From: Anaspis maculata
Lineage: Eukaryota > Arthropoda > Insecta > Coleoptera > Scraptiidae
DNA: 64,000 nucleotides
NCBI GenBank assembly: GCA_949128115.1
Contig: OX421964.1
Span: forward strand, 35,518,177-35,582,176
Direction of reading: 5' to 3'
Within the stretch, counting starts at the first letter, position 1. Every line of letters begins with the position of its first letter. The translations under genes were made by a program, and so were the position numbers. Below the pieces are notes generated by a model. It was given only the letters and a program-made list of their open reading frames with translations, was not told where the DNA came from and made no database searches. Shown here piece after piece: positions 44,401-52,829 of the stretch.

Positions 44401-47400
44401 TAATTCAGTTTGAAGATTTCTAGCCAATCTTGCAGCTTCTCATAATTTTAATTTCTTAAAATTTGCATTATCATTGAAGGTAATCAGTTCCAAATTGGCA
44501 TTAATGATGTTGAAACCATCAAGTATCATAACGTAAGAACGATTTTGATCAAAACAATCCAGTGGCGTAGATTCAAGAAGTTTTTTTGCTTACATCCACT
44601 CATCTGCTACGCCACTGGATATTTTCCAAAATTAATAACATTTTTTCGAATGTCTCGTTTGATTCAGTAAAAAAAGTTGCTCTTGTGAAATTTTGATTGG
44701 AGGCTTTATGTTCAAGTTATTTGAATTTGAAAGTTTTGAGTCAATTAAATAACTGGCTTTTCGAGCAAAATAGCAAAACCTTCAATCTTGTTTGCAGTTA
44801 TTCATGTGGATTTATGTACCCCTTTCTTTAGATTTTACTTATGTTGTAAACTCTGTCACTAATCTGATTTTGTATTGTTACTAATTTTATGCTGTGCGAA
44901 CAGCTATACGCTCAATTAGGGTGACGTCAAAATGTGGGTTTTGTATGAAAACAACGAACACCTAAGTTGGCAACACTTCTTGTCAAAGTGACAGCCAGTG
45001 GAATATTTGCGGATTAATAGATACAACGACCTTCCTGTAGGGTGTTTCGTAACCAAAGACAGTAAGTGCTGCCAACCTAGCAGAGATTGTTTTCATACAA
45101 AACCCAACTTTTGACGTCATCACTAATTGAGCGTATCAAACAAACATTTTTTGCTCCTACACGAACAGAGACAGGAATTTTTCATGTCTCAAGCCAGGCA
45201 ATTCCTTTTTCAATAACTCAAGTCAATGGATTGATTCATTATGGCATATTTGGAACTGCATATTTGCAGTTCATCAATACTGAAGAAAAATAAACTAGGA
45301 AAAAAATTTCATTTAACGGTATAGAAGCCGGGATGGAAGACAAAATTGCAAGTTAGTCAATGAATGTCACAATTATTTTTGTTCTCCAGTGATCTACCTT
45401 TCCACCTCCAAACAGCAGGGACTTGGAATTTCACGATTTTTTTTTAATGACCTCAAACTTTTAAATTCGAATAACTCGAAAACGAAGCCTCCAATGAAAA
45501 TTTCACAGGGGCATTTTTTTCTCCTGAATCGAACGATAAATTGAAAAAATACATGATAATTTTGAAGAATATCCAGTGGCGTAGCAGATAAGTGATTGTT
45601 AGTAAGAAAACCCCCTAATTCTACGCCACTCGATTCTTTTGATCAAAATCGTTCTTACGTTATGATACTTAATGATCTTAACATCATTTGTGTGAATTTG
45701 TAACTGATTACCTCCAATGATGTAGCATTGCAAATTTTCAGCAACTAAAATTATGAGAAGTTGCAGAATTGACTGGATATCTTCAAACTAAATTATCTCA
45801 AAAAGTAAGCCTCCCATCGAAATTTTGCAAGAACAACTTTTTGCTCAAAATTGAATGAGCAACTTGAAAATGTTTTTTATTTTTCTTACTGTGAGAAGGA
45901 TCGAAGAATATGGTATTGATTTTGGAAAATTTGCAGTAGGGAAAAAATTAGGGATGATAAAAAGAGCGCAACCATCCCGCCGCCGCGCCGCCTGGCTGTT
46001 CTCGCCAAATGTATTATTTGAGGTTTATAGGCATTTGTTTAGTGAATACGTGTAAGAAATTTGACGCAAATCGGTTAAACAGTATACAAATGAAATGAAA
46101 AGAACTGTATTTGTTTTCCAACTTTGAAGAGCTGTATCTCCGTTATCATGGGTTTTTGAACAAAATCCTTATATTATGCATGTCTTCATTCTTTTCTGAT
46201 GCTCTATCGACTGGCAAAATCTTTGCGATTAAACACGGGACACCCTGTAGAAAAGTGATACCAAAATTGTTAGAATTATGGATGACAACAAGTCTGAACA
46301 AGTACTGGAGAATTTTGAGTTGTTCGAAGAAGGCAACAAGAAAAGCTTTTCAATCAAATTCATTTTTTGGGCTTGCAAAAGATAATTATGCAACAAGTTG
46401 GTGGTCTATGAAATATTTTCAAGTACAGATACCTTCAACCGTGGAAAAATGAACTGAAAAATGACAAAGAAAAACAATTTTCTCCAACTTGTTCAAACTT
46501 GTTTTTATTGGAAATTTCAACAATGAAATTGAATGCAGCGGGTGGGATTTAGCCATTAGAGAAGAAAAAATTCCTATCTTGTTGTCGGAAGAAGCAAAGA
46601 TCCACCTAGCCGAGCTTTCTCACCCCAAGATATCTCTTCAACAGATTGTTCAATGGAATTATAATGATACTCGTAGCAAGAAATTACAGGGTCATCGTAA
46701 CTAATTCATATTGCCTCAAAAAAATTTCAACTATTTTGCTGCTTTTAGATCAGGTATTATCGTCAAATATTCAGTGGATCTGGTGTGGAGAAGGAGGTAA
46801 GTTTAACGGAGTGGATTGGCCCTCTATTCCCTTTATGGAAAGCTCTTCATCGCTCTTCCATGATATTTTGGGGGAAAAAGTCCCCAGAATCCAGCTTTAA
46901 GAAATCAGTGGTGTTGTAGTGCCCTTATCAACAACTTAGGAGGTCATGTATTCATTTGTATTTTGGGTTGATATTTTCCGAAACCTCCAAACCAATTTTA
47001 TAACTTGATAGAGGCCATTTAGCGACAAAATTTCTACCTGAAATGATGTTAATCGCATTTAAAAAGATAGGTTGTATCACCAAAACTTTCCCAGCAAGTA
47101 GCAAGGAACGGATAGAAATTTTTGTTCGAGACGTCCCTTCGGGTGGGATCTTGAAATTTGAGAAGAAGATTGAGATAAATCTGAAGCATCTCCATGATAG
47201 CTGAACAAAAAACTTAATTTTTTTTTCATTAACGACTTGCAAAACAGATTTCTGGTAATTATTAATACTGCTGTCCTAAACTTTAACTGTAAACTGCAAT
47301 GCAACTATGTGACTGTTGTTCCGCCACTCTTAAAACGCCCTGAGGCCAAGTATAGTTCAGTTACTTTATTGTTCATGACAAATGTCATGGTAGTTGTAAA

Positions 47401-48701
47401 CAGGAGCCCTCACGCTTCATTAGGAACAATTTCTCTACATTGAAATTTCACTTTTGAAATTATTCACATAATAACTATAACAATAACGCACATAATAGAT
47501 AGGTACCAAACGTCGAGTACTTGTTACTATCACGTTCATTCACGATTTTTCAGTAGAAATTTTTCACTGAACAGCCAGGGTTATTATCATCATCAATTAT
47601 TATAAAGAAAAATTGGAACAGTAAGACCAATAATACAAAAGGTGTTTATTGGTGAAGGCTCTTTGATATCGCATATAAACCATGGACTTGTACTCAAACT
47701 GGACTGATAATACCATTCATTGGCATGGCCTCCAAATACTGGGTCGACAATTCCGCCATGATAGATAAGAAACACTGTTCAATCAACGCAAGCAACGGGC
47801 ACTAGTCAGATGTTAAACGCACTTTATCACAGTTCAAGCAGAGAAAAGTAATTCGTCCATTCAATAATAGGTTATTCGTACTTAAAATACTTGATTCAGA
47901 AGTGAATATATTTTTAGTGCCATCTTGTTTATTAGCTGTTTGACCAACTGTCAATGTGATTCAAATGAGAGCAGTGGCGATGAGAGATGCTAATCAGTGG
48001 CTCTCACACCGTACTATGTTTTCCTGCGCCAAATAAACCTGATCGCACGTTTCAAAGGAAGAACACATTATTGTTAACGCACACTTTTAGTTAGGAATTA
48101 GTATGAATAAAAATACCTAATCAAATGAAAATTTAAATTTTCCATGGGCTTTTGAGAGCTGCTGTTATGTTATCCACCATGAGAGCCCCCATTTCGGGGA
48201 TATTCATTGTTCGGCCTGGTATGACGTTAGCAGTCCAGTTTGGGTACAGGTCCATGATATAGACCAATTCCGCCCTTTCAAAACTCCCAGCTCGTATTTT
48301 TGCACAAACATTTGCTATATTTATGATTAGCCAACGCCAACATCCGTCAATTATCGTAAACGGAAACGGATGCGGTATTGTTCGTTCTTGAAACATGCAC
48401 CACAAAAGGAGCACGGTTCAACACAGCCGACCCCCCAAACAACAACAGATTCTCCTGGGAAATCAGGCTACCTGTTTCCTCTGGTTCCGGTATCAACCAG
48501 ATAAAACTCAAAATTCAACCGTAATAGAGCCCTTTTCGCAACACCACAACACCGCCACCACCATGATGACGTCACGCTGACGCATCGTCACGGTGGTGCG
48601 TAATTTTTCAAAGTTCACAACAGCGAGAAAAAAGTTCAAAAGCTCACCTGTGTGAACAGCTTATTGTATCCTTGATTGTTGAAATTGTTGTATCCTATCA
48701 T
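26170..48701 (-). CDS. Ca-beta: Voltage-gated calcium channel beta subunit (nine coding exons)
   Basis: This is the gene-level entry. On the minus strand the exons are 48701-48648, 42235-42119, 41720-41601, 37716-37506, 36929-36698, 34784-34520, 34459-34292, 30959-30848 and 26411-26170 (TAG), giving 1521 nt and 506 residues. Every junction is GT/AG and the phases agree. The protein is the cytosolic auxiliary subunit that binds the alpha-1 interaction domain of high-voltage-activated channels and promotes surface delivery and gating. The SH3 domain is about residues 58-128 ([46 protein letters not shown]). The variable HOOK region is about 129-205. The guanylate-kinase-like domain is about 206-390 ([54 protein letters not shown]). 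The kinase P-loop is degenerate, as is usual in this family. The C-terminus is R/D/Y rich. Other insect first exons and splice forms are expected and may be missed. Confidence 0.95.
27262..29652. mobile_element. 2.4-kb foldback element with ~0.7-kb arms, intron 8 of the beta gene
   Basis: The outer ends ATTGGCTTTTTCTATAGTCG (27266) and CGACTATAGAAAAAGCCAAT (29631) pair. Matching continues through CACTGTTATGGTTCAAA against TTTGAACCATAACAGTG, ATCAGGATGTGCGATTTGGT against its complement at 27547, and GACATGCAACATCTTAAGAA against 27781. The loop is about 27965-28225. The right arm is broken by a SINE (28386-28746) and by about 300 bp of extra sequence (29190-29505). No coding capacity was seen. 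Confidence 0.85.
28386..28746 (+). mobile_element. tRNA-derived SINE with A27 tail and target duplication
   Basis: The 5' head, about 87 bp, looks like a Ser/Leu-type tRNA: box A TGGCCGAGTGG (28396-28406) and box B GGTTCGAATCC (28449-28459), the two internal RNA polymerase III promoter boxes. A unique body follows, then 27 consecutive A (28720-28746). AAAACATTTCAT flanks it on both sides (28374-28385 and 28743-28754, the second copy merging with the tail), the signature of target-primed insertion. Poor acceptor-stem pairing argues against a functional tRNA gene. Confidence 0.87.
29655..30847. other. Intron 8 remainder, no supported feature
   Basis: AT-rich intron sequence. The + strand frame at 29742-29954 is low complexity and unrecognised. 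Confidence 0.5.
30848..30959 (-). CDS. Ca-beta: Beta subunit exon 8
   Basis: It is a short exon with no long open frame of its own, located by protein content: acceptor TTTCGATTAG, then [37 protein letters not shown], donor [18 protein letters not shown] is the conserved end of the guanylate-kinase-like domain in beta subunits. It enters in phase 0 directly after EYLE of exon 7 and leaves in phase 1. Confidence 0.93.
31390..33700. repeat. Foldback element, ~300-bp arms, intron 7
   Basis: The left arm 31390-31690 and right arm 33412-33700 are complementary. Examples are ATACAAGCAAGAAATTTTGC with GCAAAATTGCTTGCTTGTAT, GCGTTGATCGCGCAG with CTGCGCGATCAACGC, and TCCAATTAAAATACGCGTTC with GAACGCGTGTTTTAATTGGA. 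The ~1.7-kb interior shows no gene. ORFs in the arms are rejected. Confidence 0.75.
34292..34459 (-). CDS. Ca-beta: Beta subunit exon 7
   Basis: 56 codons, [18 protein letters not shown] to [11 protein letters not shown], bounded by acceptor AGTTTTACAG and donor GAG|GTGAGCG. It includes [20 protein letters not shown] and is part of the guanylate-kinase-like domain. Phase 0 at both ends. Confidence 0.95.
34520..34784 (-). CDS. Ca-beta: Beta subunit exon 6
   Basis: Acceptor TTGTTTCCAG, donor CCTAAG|GTTTGT, only 60 bp from exon 7. It encodes [38 protein letters not shown] and [17 protein letters not shown]. The region forms the groove that binds the alpha-1 subunit in known beta structures. A + strand ORF over it is a shadow. 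Confidence 0.96.
34785..36363. other. Intron 5, no supported feature
   Basis: AT-rich sequence with short unrecognised ORFs on both strands (for example 35905-36114 and 35960-36214, which are antisense shadows of each other). Confidence 0.5.
36364..36655. repeat. CTGCGGG/TTCCACCAAAA element, copy 2
   Basis: ACTGCGGGCTCCACCAAAAG at the left end is mirrored by CTTTTGGTGGAACCCGCAGT at the right. Further internal copies of the terminus occur at 36423 and 36548, and an inner word (CCAATAGCATGGCCAGTTGC) occurs twice. It lies 42 bp from exon 5 of the beta gene. Confidence 0.75.
36698..36929 (-). CDS. Ca-beta: Beta subunit exon 5
   Basis: Acceptor TTTTGTGTAG, donor GGAAG|GTTCGT. It encodes [40 protein letters not shown], then the start of the guanylate-kinase-like fold ([33 protein letters not shown]). 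Enters in phase 1, leaves in phase 2. Confidence 0.96.
37506..37716 (-). CDS. Ca-beta: Beta subunit exon 4
   Basis: Acceptor TTTGGATGGTTGCAG, donor CCCG|GTATGT. It carries the second half of the SH3 fold ([37 protein letters not shown]) and the Ser-rich HOOK start ([23 protein letters not shown]). Confidence 0.96.
37869..38260. repeat. Truncated CAGGGTG-type element with inner hairpin, intron 3
   Basis: CAGGGTGTTTCAGGGATGAT, preceded by TA, opens at 37869, but no matching right end was found within 1 kb. An inner inverted pair, GTGGCGTACAAGTTATGAGG against CCTCATAACTCCTGGTACAC (38115-38207), resembles the centre of related palindromic elements. Confidence 0.5.
38260..39285. other. Intron 3 stretch, partial repeat only
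   Basis: It contains a partial copy of the TTCCACCAAA family (38952-39080, with CAAATGACATGGCCAGTTGC resembling 36570-36600). Nothing else is supported. Confidence 0.45.
39286..39428 (+). pseudogene. Possible THAP-domain start of a transposon protein
   Basis: [12 protein letters not shown] with the following residues has the spacing of the N-terminal C2CH zinc-finger start of THAP proteins, which are common in P-like and Kolobok-like insect transposons. The rest of the domain is not recognisable and the frame stops at 39428. It lies antisense in an intron of the beta gene. A chance match is possible. Confidence 0.35.
39845..39960. repeat. Dispersed repeat copy, paired with 2226-2350
   Basis: CGATGACGTCACTGCTTGAA, then GAAAATGTTTCTT and CAATTTTACTTGTCCAA, match 2226-2350 in direct orientation. 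Confidence 0.5.
41233..41474. repeat. GGGTTCCACAAAAAAGAT element, copy 4
   Basis: GGGTTCCACAAAAAAGATAA at the left, ATCATCTTTTTTGTGGAACT at the right. The inner GATCAGCTGATTCGAGATTT resembles copy 1 (GAACAGCTTATTCGAGATTT at 25147). Confidence 0.65.
41601..41720 (-). CDS. Ca-beta: Beta subunit exon 3
   Basis: Forty codons between acceptor GAATTTTCAG and donor [30 protein letters not shown], then [20 protein letters not shown] and IK form the first half of the SH3 fold. No Met-started frame covers it; it was located by splice sites and protein content. Phase 0 at both ends. Confidence 0.95.
42119..42235 (-). CDS. Ca-beta: Beta subunit exon 2
   Basis: Thirty-nine codons, [20 protein letters not shown] then [19 protein letters not shown], between acceptor ATTTTGCAG and donor AGG|GTAAGG. 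This is the conserved common N-terminal segment before the SH3 domain and is predicted to be a charged helix. Phase 0 at both ends. Confidence 0.95.
42236..43988. other. Intron 1 of the beta gene, microsatellite
   Basis: A GAT-type microsatellite (GGTGATGATGATGATGATGA) lies at 42332-42362. The rest has no supported feature. The TAGGTACCTA-like words near 43156 are typical of this genome. Confidence 0.5.
43991..46247. mobile_element. 2.26-kb palindromic foldback element with a nested MITE
   Basis: CAGGATGCCCCGTGTTCAAA at the left and a TTTAA..ACACGGGACACCCTG end at the right, flanked by TA. The arms pair over about 800 bp (TTTGCCAGTCGATAAAGC against CTCTATCGACTGGCAAA; AAATTTTGATAGGAGGC against 45810; ACATCATT/AATGATGTTGA blocks). 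Inside, at 44907-45136, lies a second element. It is in the first large intron of the beta gene. Confidence 0.85.
44907..45136. mobile_element. Nested 230-bp MITE, TACGCTCAATTAG ends
   Basis: TACGCTCAATTAGGGTGACG at the left and CGTCATCACTAATTGAGCGT at the right, then GGGTTTTGTATGAAAACAA against TTGTTTTCATACAAAACCC. It sits near the loop of the 43991-46247 palindrome. Confidence 0.78.
46250..48647. other. Intron 1 remainder of the beta gene, no supported gene
   Basis: The minus-strand frame 48133-48414 (with [15 protein letters not shown]) has a partial inverted match at 47672-47710 (CATGGACTTGTACTCAAACT). It is therefore repeat-derived, family unknown. Confidence 0.45.
48648..48701 (-). CDS. 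Ca-beta: Beta subunit first coding exon (18 codons)
   Basis: ATG at 48701-48699 opens [18 protein letters not shown] and the exon ends at CACACAG|GTGAGC in phase 0, matching exon 2. It is short, so it is inferred from start, frame and a strong donor. The frame one base off, starting MSQYDRIQ, stops before the donor. The same open frame continues upstream without a clear Met, and other first exons may exist. Confidence 0.62.
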
Positions 48702-49340
48702 ATTGCGACATTTCAGTGTTGATGACACCACCATCCAAAGGATAACAAACGGATACGGGGAGGGCTCTCGCAGATGATGGTGATGATGGTTGTTTGGTTA
48801 TTATTAAAACAACACTCGGGGATCGAATCGATGGACCATCATCGGCGGAAAAGCGCACCACTATACTACGATACACCACCAGCACTTTTCGGGCCTCCTC
48901 GCCTCCACCAAAGGATTACTCCAGTCGGACTTTTTCCGATGAATGGAAAAGCAATGTTTTGGCCCTCTCCACAGCAGGAATATACGCACACGGTAATGCG
49001 GGTGAACGCCGCTAGGTTGGGTATAGTCGGATTTGAAGCTTTGGCATCGCACACTGTACGTGCAAGGGTAGAGCTTTGAGCTTTTGACTGTACACTCGCA
49101 CACACACTCGCACGACCACGCCGAACAGGAGGAGAAGGTGGGGTTGGGGAGGGCGCAAGCGCAAGTATCGATTCTCGAACAACTGACTGCACGGGGGTGT
49201 GTCGGTTTTGGCTTCACGTCCGACAGGAGTCCTGCTCCTGCAGGACCTTCCTGTCGTGCCGCAGGACGACGCGCAGCAGGAATCACGCGGGACGATTGTA
49301 AATATATATCGGGAGATGGTTCGCGATGCTGTTGGCGGTA
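48702..49340 (-). promoter_or_regulatory. Presumed 5' UTR and promoter region of the beta subunit gene
   Basis: The DNA directly upstream of the first coding exon is markedly richer in G+C and CpG (for example 49085-49275) than its surroundings. It has several overlapping but unconvincing ORFs on both strands, as is common at transcription starts. No precise start site or TATA box is called. Confidence 0.35.
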
Positions 49341-49489
49341 AATCTATGAAAGTATAGATTCCTGCTGTCGGTCGTCCTGCTGGAGCATCCCCTTTGAATT
49401 ATGTCACTGTTTTGCACATGACGAGATTGTGATAGTAATTCTAAAGTTTCTGAAGGGCTGGATTGCTGGATGGCTCGATTTTCCAACCG

Positions 49490-50460
49490 ATCTCTGCGCC
49501 TAACAGCATTCATTCAGTACTGCTTTTTAGCGCACTTTTCCAAACCGGAAGGCGCTTCTGTCCTCGTTTTGTCCGTCTGTCCGTCACAGCATCTAGTCCT
49601 AGACCAAAAGGTTTTTGCGGGAAAAAATGTACTTCATTGGGTAGCTCATGAGACATGATCTTGTATCCCGAACCAAGGAAAATCTCGACGAAATAATGAT
49701 AGAGAATTGAATAATGTTACGTATTTCGCGTACGAGTTCGATTATAATTGAGACGATCGTTTCAAAACGCACACTGTTTATTACTGCGTACTACAAAAAA
49801 TACACGCCAACAATTATTTACGCTTGAGAATGTCGCTGAGACTATCGCTTCTATCCGCTCACTATCACTTCGCATCCAATTCAATATTGACTGCGTAGGC
49901 CCAGGATGCTGCTTTATATATGCATCCGATTAGCGTTCTCGAACTTTCCATCGTCCTCCAGCAAATTCCATAGTGGCCCGGCATATGGTTTCTAGACGAC
50001 TTCCGAATAATCACACCCTTCGCGTGCTTCCCGTGTGTTCTGAAATGTCAGCACCTCCGACAATTTGGCTGATGTTTTCTGATCGACCGTTCAGGTCTCC
50101 CATGTAATTTCAATCGCAAGTCATCACGAATATTCCGGAAATGTCCAGAGCTCCGCACTTGTACACTGCAATCTAATGGGAAGAGTCTAGTAAGATCACG
50201 TGTTATCCAGAATCGCCGCTCGTAACAATAATAACAATTTAGTGTGCCGCGGTATCACCAATGAATGCTGCATTTCAGAAGCCGGCCGGATCTTGAAACT
50301 TAGGACATGCGGACAACTACCCTTTCTTATCAAATTACAATAATACATATACGGAGGATGGGAACTTTATTTTAACGAAAAATCCACATCGGTACGACCC
50401 ACGGGTCAGTAGATACGAATTTTTGAAAATGACCCCGAAGCTACGGCTTGTAGTCCAGTA
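49490..50460 (-). repeat. Dispersed family (AGATTTTTCTTGGTTCGGGA type), copy interrupted by an LTR
   Basis: Read on the minus strand, the copy contains GATTTTCCTTGGTTCGGGAT and ATGAGCTACCCA. The same landmarks occur on the + strand at 52679-52760 and 54895-54965. Other shared words are CATTTCAGAAGCCGGCC and AATGACTCCGAAGCTACGGC-like. The LTR at 49715-50227 was inserted into this copy. Confidence 0.65.
49715..50227 (+). mobile_element. Solo LTR, 513 bp, TG..CA with 4-bp duplication
   Basis: It starts TGTTACGTATTTCGCG and ends CCGCTCGTAACA, so the ends form TGTTACG/CGTAACA inverted repeats. It is flanked by ATAA on each side (49711-49714 and 50228-50231). Internal TTTATATATGCATCC may be a TATA region. 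No internal retroelement genes are present, so it is a solo LTR, probably of a Ty3/gypsy-like element by its duplication length. A diverged partial copy lies at 57688-58135. Strand follows the TG-to-CA and TATA order and is tentative. Confidence 0.78.
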
Positions 50461-50930
50461 AAATGAGGCGATTTTTATGCCAAAATTGGAACTGATTAGG
50501 GGCAGGATAAAAAAAATATGGCGATTCAGAGAAATAAAAACTGAATAAGAAAAACCAAAGTTTCATTTCCAGCCATCCCGGGAACCATGGAGAAGATGGA
50601 AAAAAAAACATGCACCGCGGTCTTTCTCTTGGAACGATGAAAGAACGGCGAGAGATGTGTGAAAACTGTCAGAAACAAAGTTGTAGGGAACTCAATAATC
50701 TACAAAAAAAGTCCCCAGGAACACACGTCTAACTTCTTCATTTCAGCCGTTAATGGCAGTCAAAGTTGCGCGCCGGTCTAGTGAAGTGGAAAAACTGTCC
50801 GCGAGACATTTCTTCTTGAATCCTGCGAGAACGACAAGAGATATCCGAAAATTGTGAGCAATAAAGTTGCAGAGAGTTGAATGATCCAAAAATTACAAGT
50901 GGACCTTCTTTTAATTCACTATATTTTCAC
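50455..50930 (+). repeat. CAAAGTTGCGC repeat family, copy 3
   Basis: CAGCCGTTAATGGCAGTCAA, AAAGTTGCGCGCCGG and AAGAGATATCCGAAAATTG line up with 8640-8770. The segment from 50455 lines up with 8250-8480 (GATTTTTATGC, GAACGATGAAAGAACGG). Confidence 0.68.
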
Positions 50931-52430
50931 AGTGGAATGTGCGAATCAAGTAAATCTAGTCCCAATTGCAGAAAAAAGCTGAATCTTCCAGAATCCACCA
51001 TCAGTGTCGTTCTTTACGAAGTTTAGATATCAAAATTATTTTTTTTCGAAATACGACACATTTTTATTTGGGTTCGCCGCCGCCATCTTGATTTTTGATA
51101 ATTTAGCTATATTGACAATTGATTTGAGTAGACGATTTAATCAGCAAGCTTTTGACAAAAAGTTTTTGAAAATCGCCAAGAAACTAAAAAGTTGGAAAAA
51201 AATATATAAAACTCGTTTTATTTTTTTTTCACCCGGTATTAGTGATGTGAATAACAGTTACTTTCGGATACTCGTTACTACTCGTTACTTCCGTTAACAG
51301 TATTAGTTCTTTTGTATTCGTTATCGTTACTCTCGTTTACAATTTGCGAAAATTATTGAGATCAATTGAATTGACCACATTCTACGGTTTTTATTAGAAA
51401 AAAATGAGTATTGAGTATCCCTTACATAATGATAACAATAAAAAATTGGAGTTCAAGAAATTCGCCCGCTTTGTTTTGGTTTTCGTTTACTTCCGGAAAA
51501 ATATCGAATTACTAACCACGAGTAGTTCTCCCTCTCTGCTCTAACCACAGAATAGACCTTCTCATATAGGCGGTTCCCTTAGCTCACAGCTCGTGCGCAG
51601 GTCTTCAAGTAGACAAGCTCACTGGTTCAATTGGCTGTTAAACCGGGAGCGGTTATCGATCGAGCTGGTTGCTTGAACTCGACCAATGACAGCCAATATA
51701 GGTGAACCTGTGCCCCGAAGACCCCAGGTAAATGAGAATGCCCCAGGTAAATGAGAATGGCTATAGCTCTAACTCCGCATAACTCGTCCAGTAACGGAAC
51801 CGAAAAAGAACGAATACCTTTCAAAGTCAGGATTCGTTCCAACGAGTACACGACAGGTAACGATTACTTAGGAACGAATCCTTCCTTTTTTCACATCACT
51901 ACCCGGTATAACGTGAGTACTCAAAATCTGACAGCACCATTCGATCCGGAATTGCTTTTTGGGTAGATAAGTACTTTTATTTGAAAAAAATCGCAATAAC
52001 TCCAGAAATATCAGCGAACTGAAGAATTGACCAGCTGCCAACTTTTATGCGATATTGCTGGAAAATGTACCAGAGATCGCGAAAGCACCCGAGTGATTAT
52101 TTGTCCTGGGATGATCCTCTAACGATTCCAAAAAAAAAAAAATTCATTACATCGTTTTTCCTACAGAAGTACTGCTAGGGCCTGGATTAACCTCCTGAAC
52201 ACGAATATCGGGTTTATTTTTGAATCAGAACAATTCTTTTTTTATCGAAAAACCGAGAAAATGGTAGTCTGTCACATGATTTTTAGTGGTACCTACCTAC
52301 TTTTGTTTGTTATTGAGCAAACATGTTTCATAGTTTGAGTGCCATTATCCTTCAGGTGCCTAGTAATGCCTATTTCAAAATGTTAAATAGTGTTAATTGC
52401 ACGTCTGAATTTAAATTCGTAGGGACGCGT
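50931..52430. other. Unassigned intergenic DNA
   Basis: No gene is supported. The words GTTACTACTCGTTACTTCCG (51275) and related ones form a short degenerate patch. CCCCAGGTAAATGAGAATG is directly duplicated at 51722 and 51741. Confidence 0.5.
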
Positions 52431-52760
52431 ATATGCGCCGAGCCGTAGTTTTGCGGTCGTTTTCAAAAATTCATAACAATTGACCCGAAGGTCGTATCGA
52501 AGTGAAGTTTTTTTCAAAAGAAAGTTCAAATTGTTCTCTAAATATATTCCCGTACATGTAGGGATATATTTTCATAAAAAACATGTAGCTATCCGCATAT
52601 CGTAACTTTCAACATCTAAATGCGAATTCCAGCACTTAATCGGCGTAGCCGCCTTACAGCAAAATGTTATTATTGTAATTGTTTATGATTATTTCGGGAA
52701 GATTTTTCTTGGTTCGCGTACCAAGGCCATGTGAGCTACCCATTCAAGTTGAAATATTTT
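52430..52760 (+). repeat. AGATTTTTCTTGGTTCG family copy 2
   Basis: CGCCGAGCCGTAGTTTTGCG at the left and AAGATTTTTCTTGGTTCGCG, TGAGCTACCCATTCAAGTTG at the right are shared with the copies at 49490-50460 (inverted) and 52830-55110. Confidence 0.62.
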
Positions 52761-52829
52761 CTGTATTGGATTCCGTTTTGTTCGGAGAAAAGGATATCAA
52801 GCACCAGCAAGCAACGAATAATCTTTTGC

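Noticed and set aside
48133..48414. 93-codon minus-strand ORF, considered as an alternative first exon of the beta gene
   Set aside because: No donor in phase was evident and part of it has an inverted repeat copy at 47672-47710.
48861..49286. Overlapping 141- and 108-codon minus-strand frames
   Set aside because: GC-rich upstream region; both frames are equally open on either strand and show no conserved motif.
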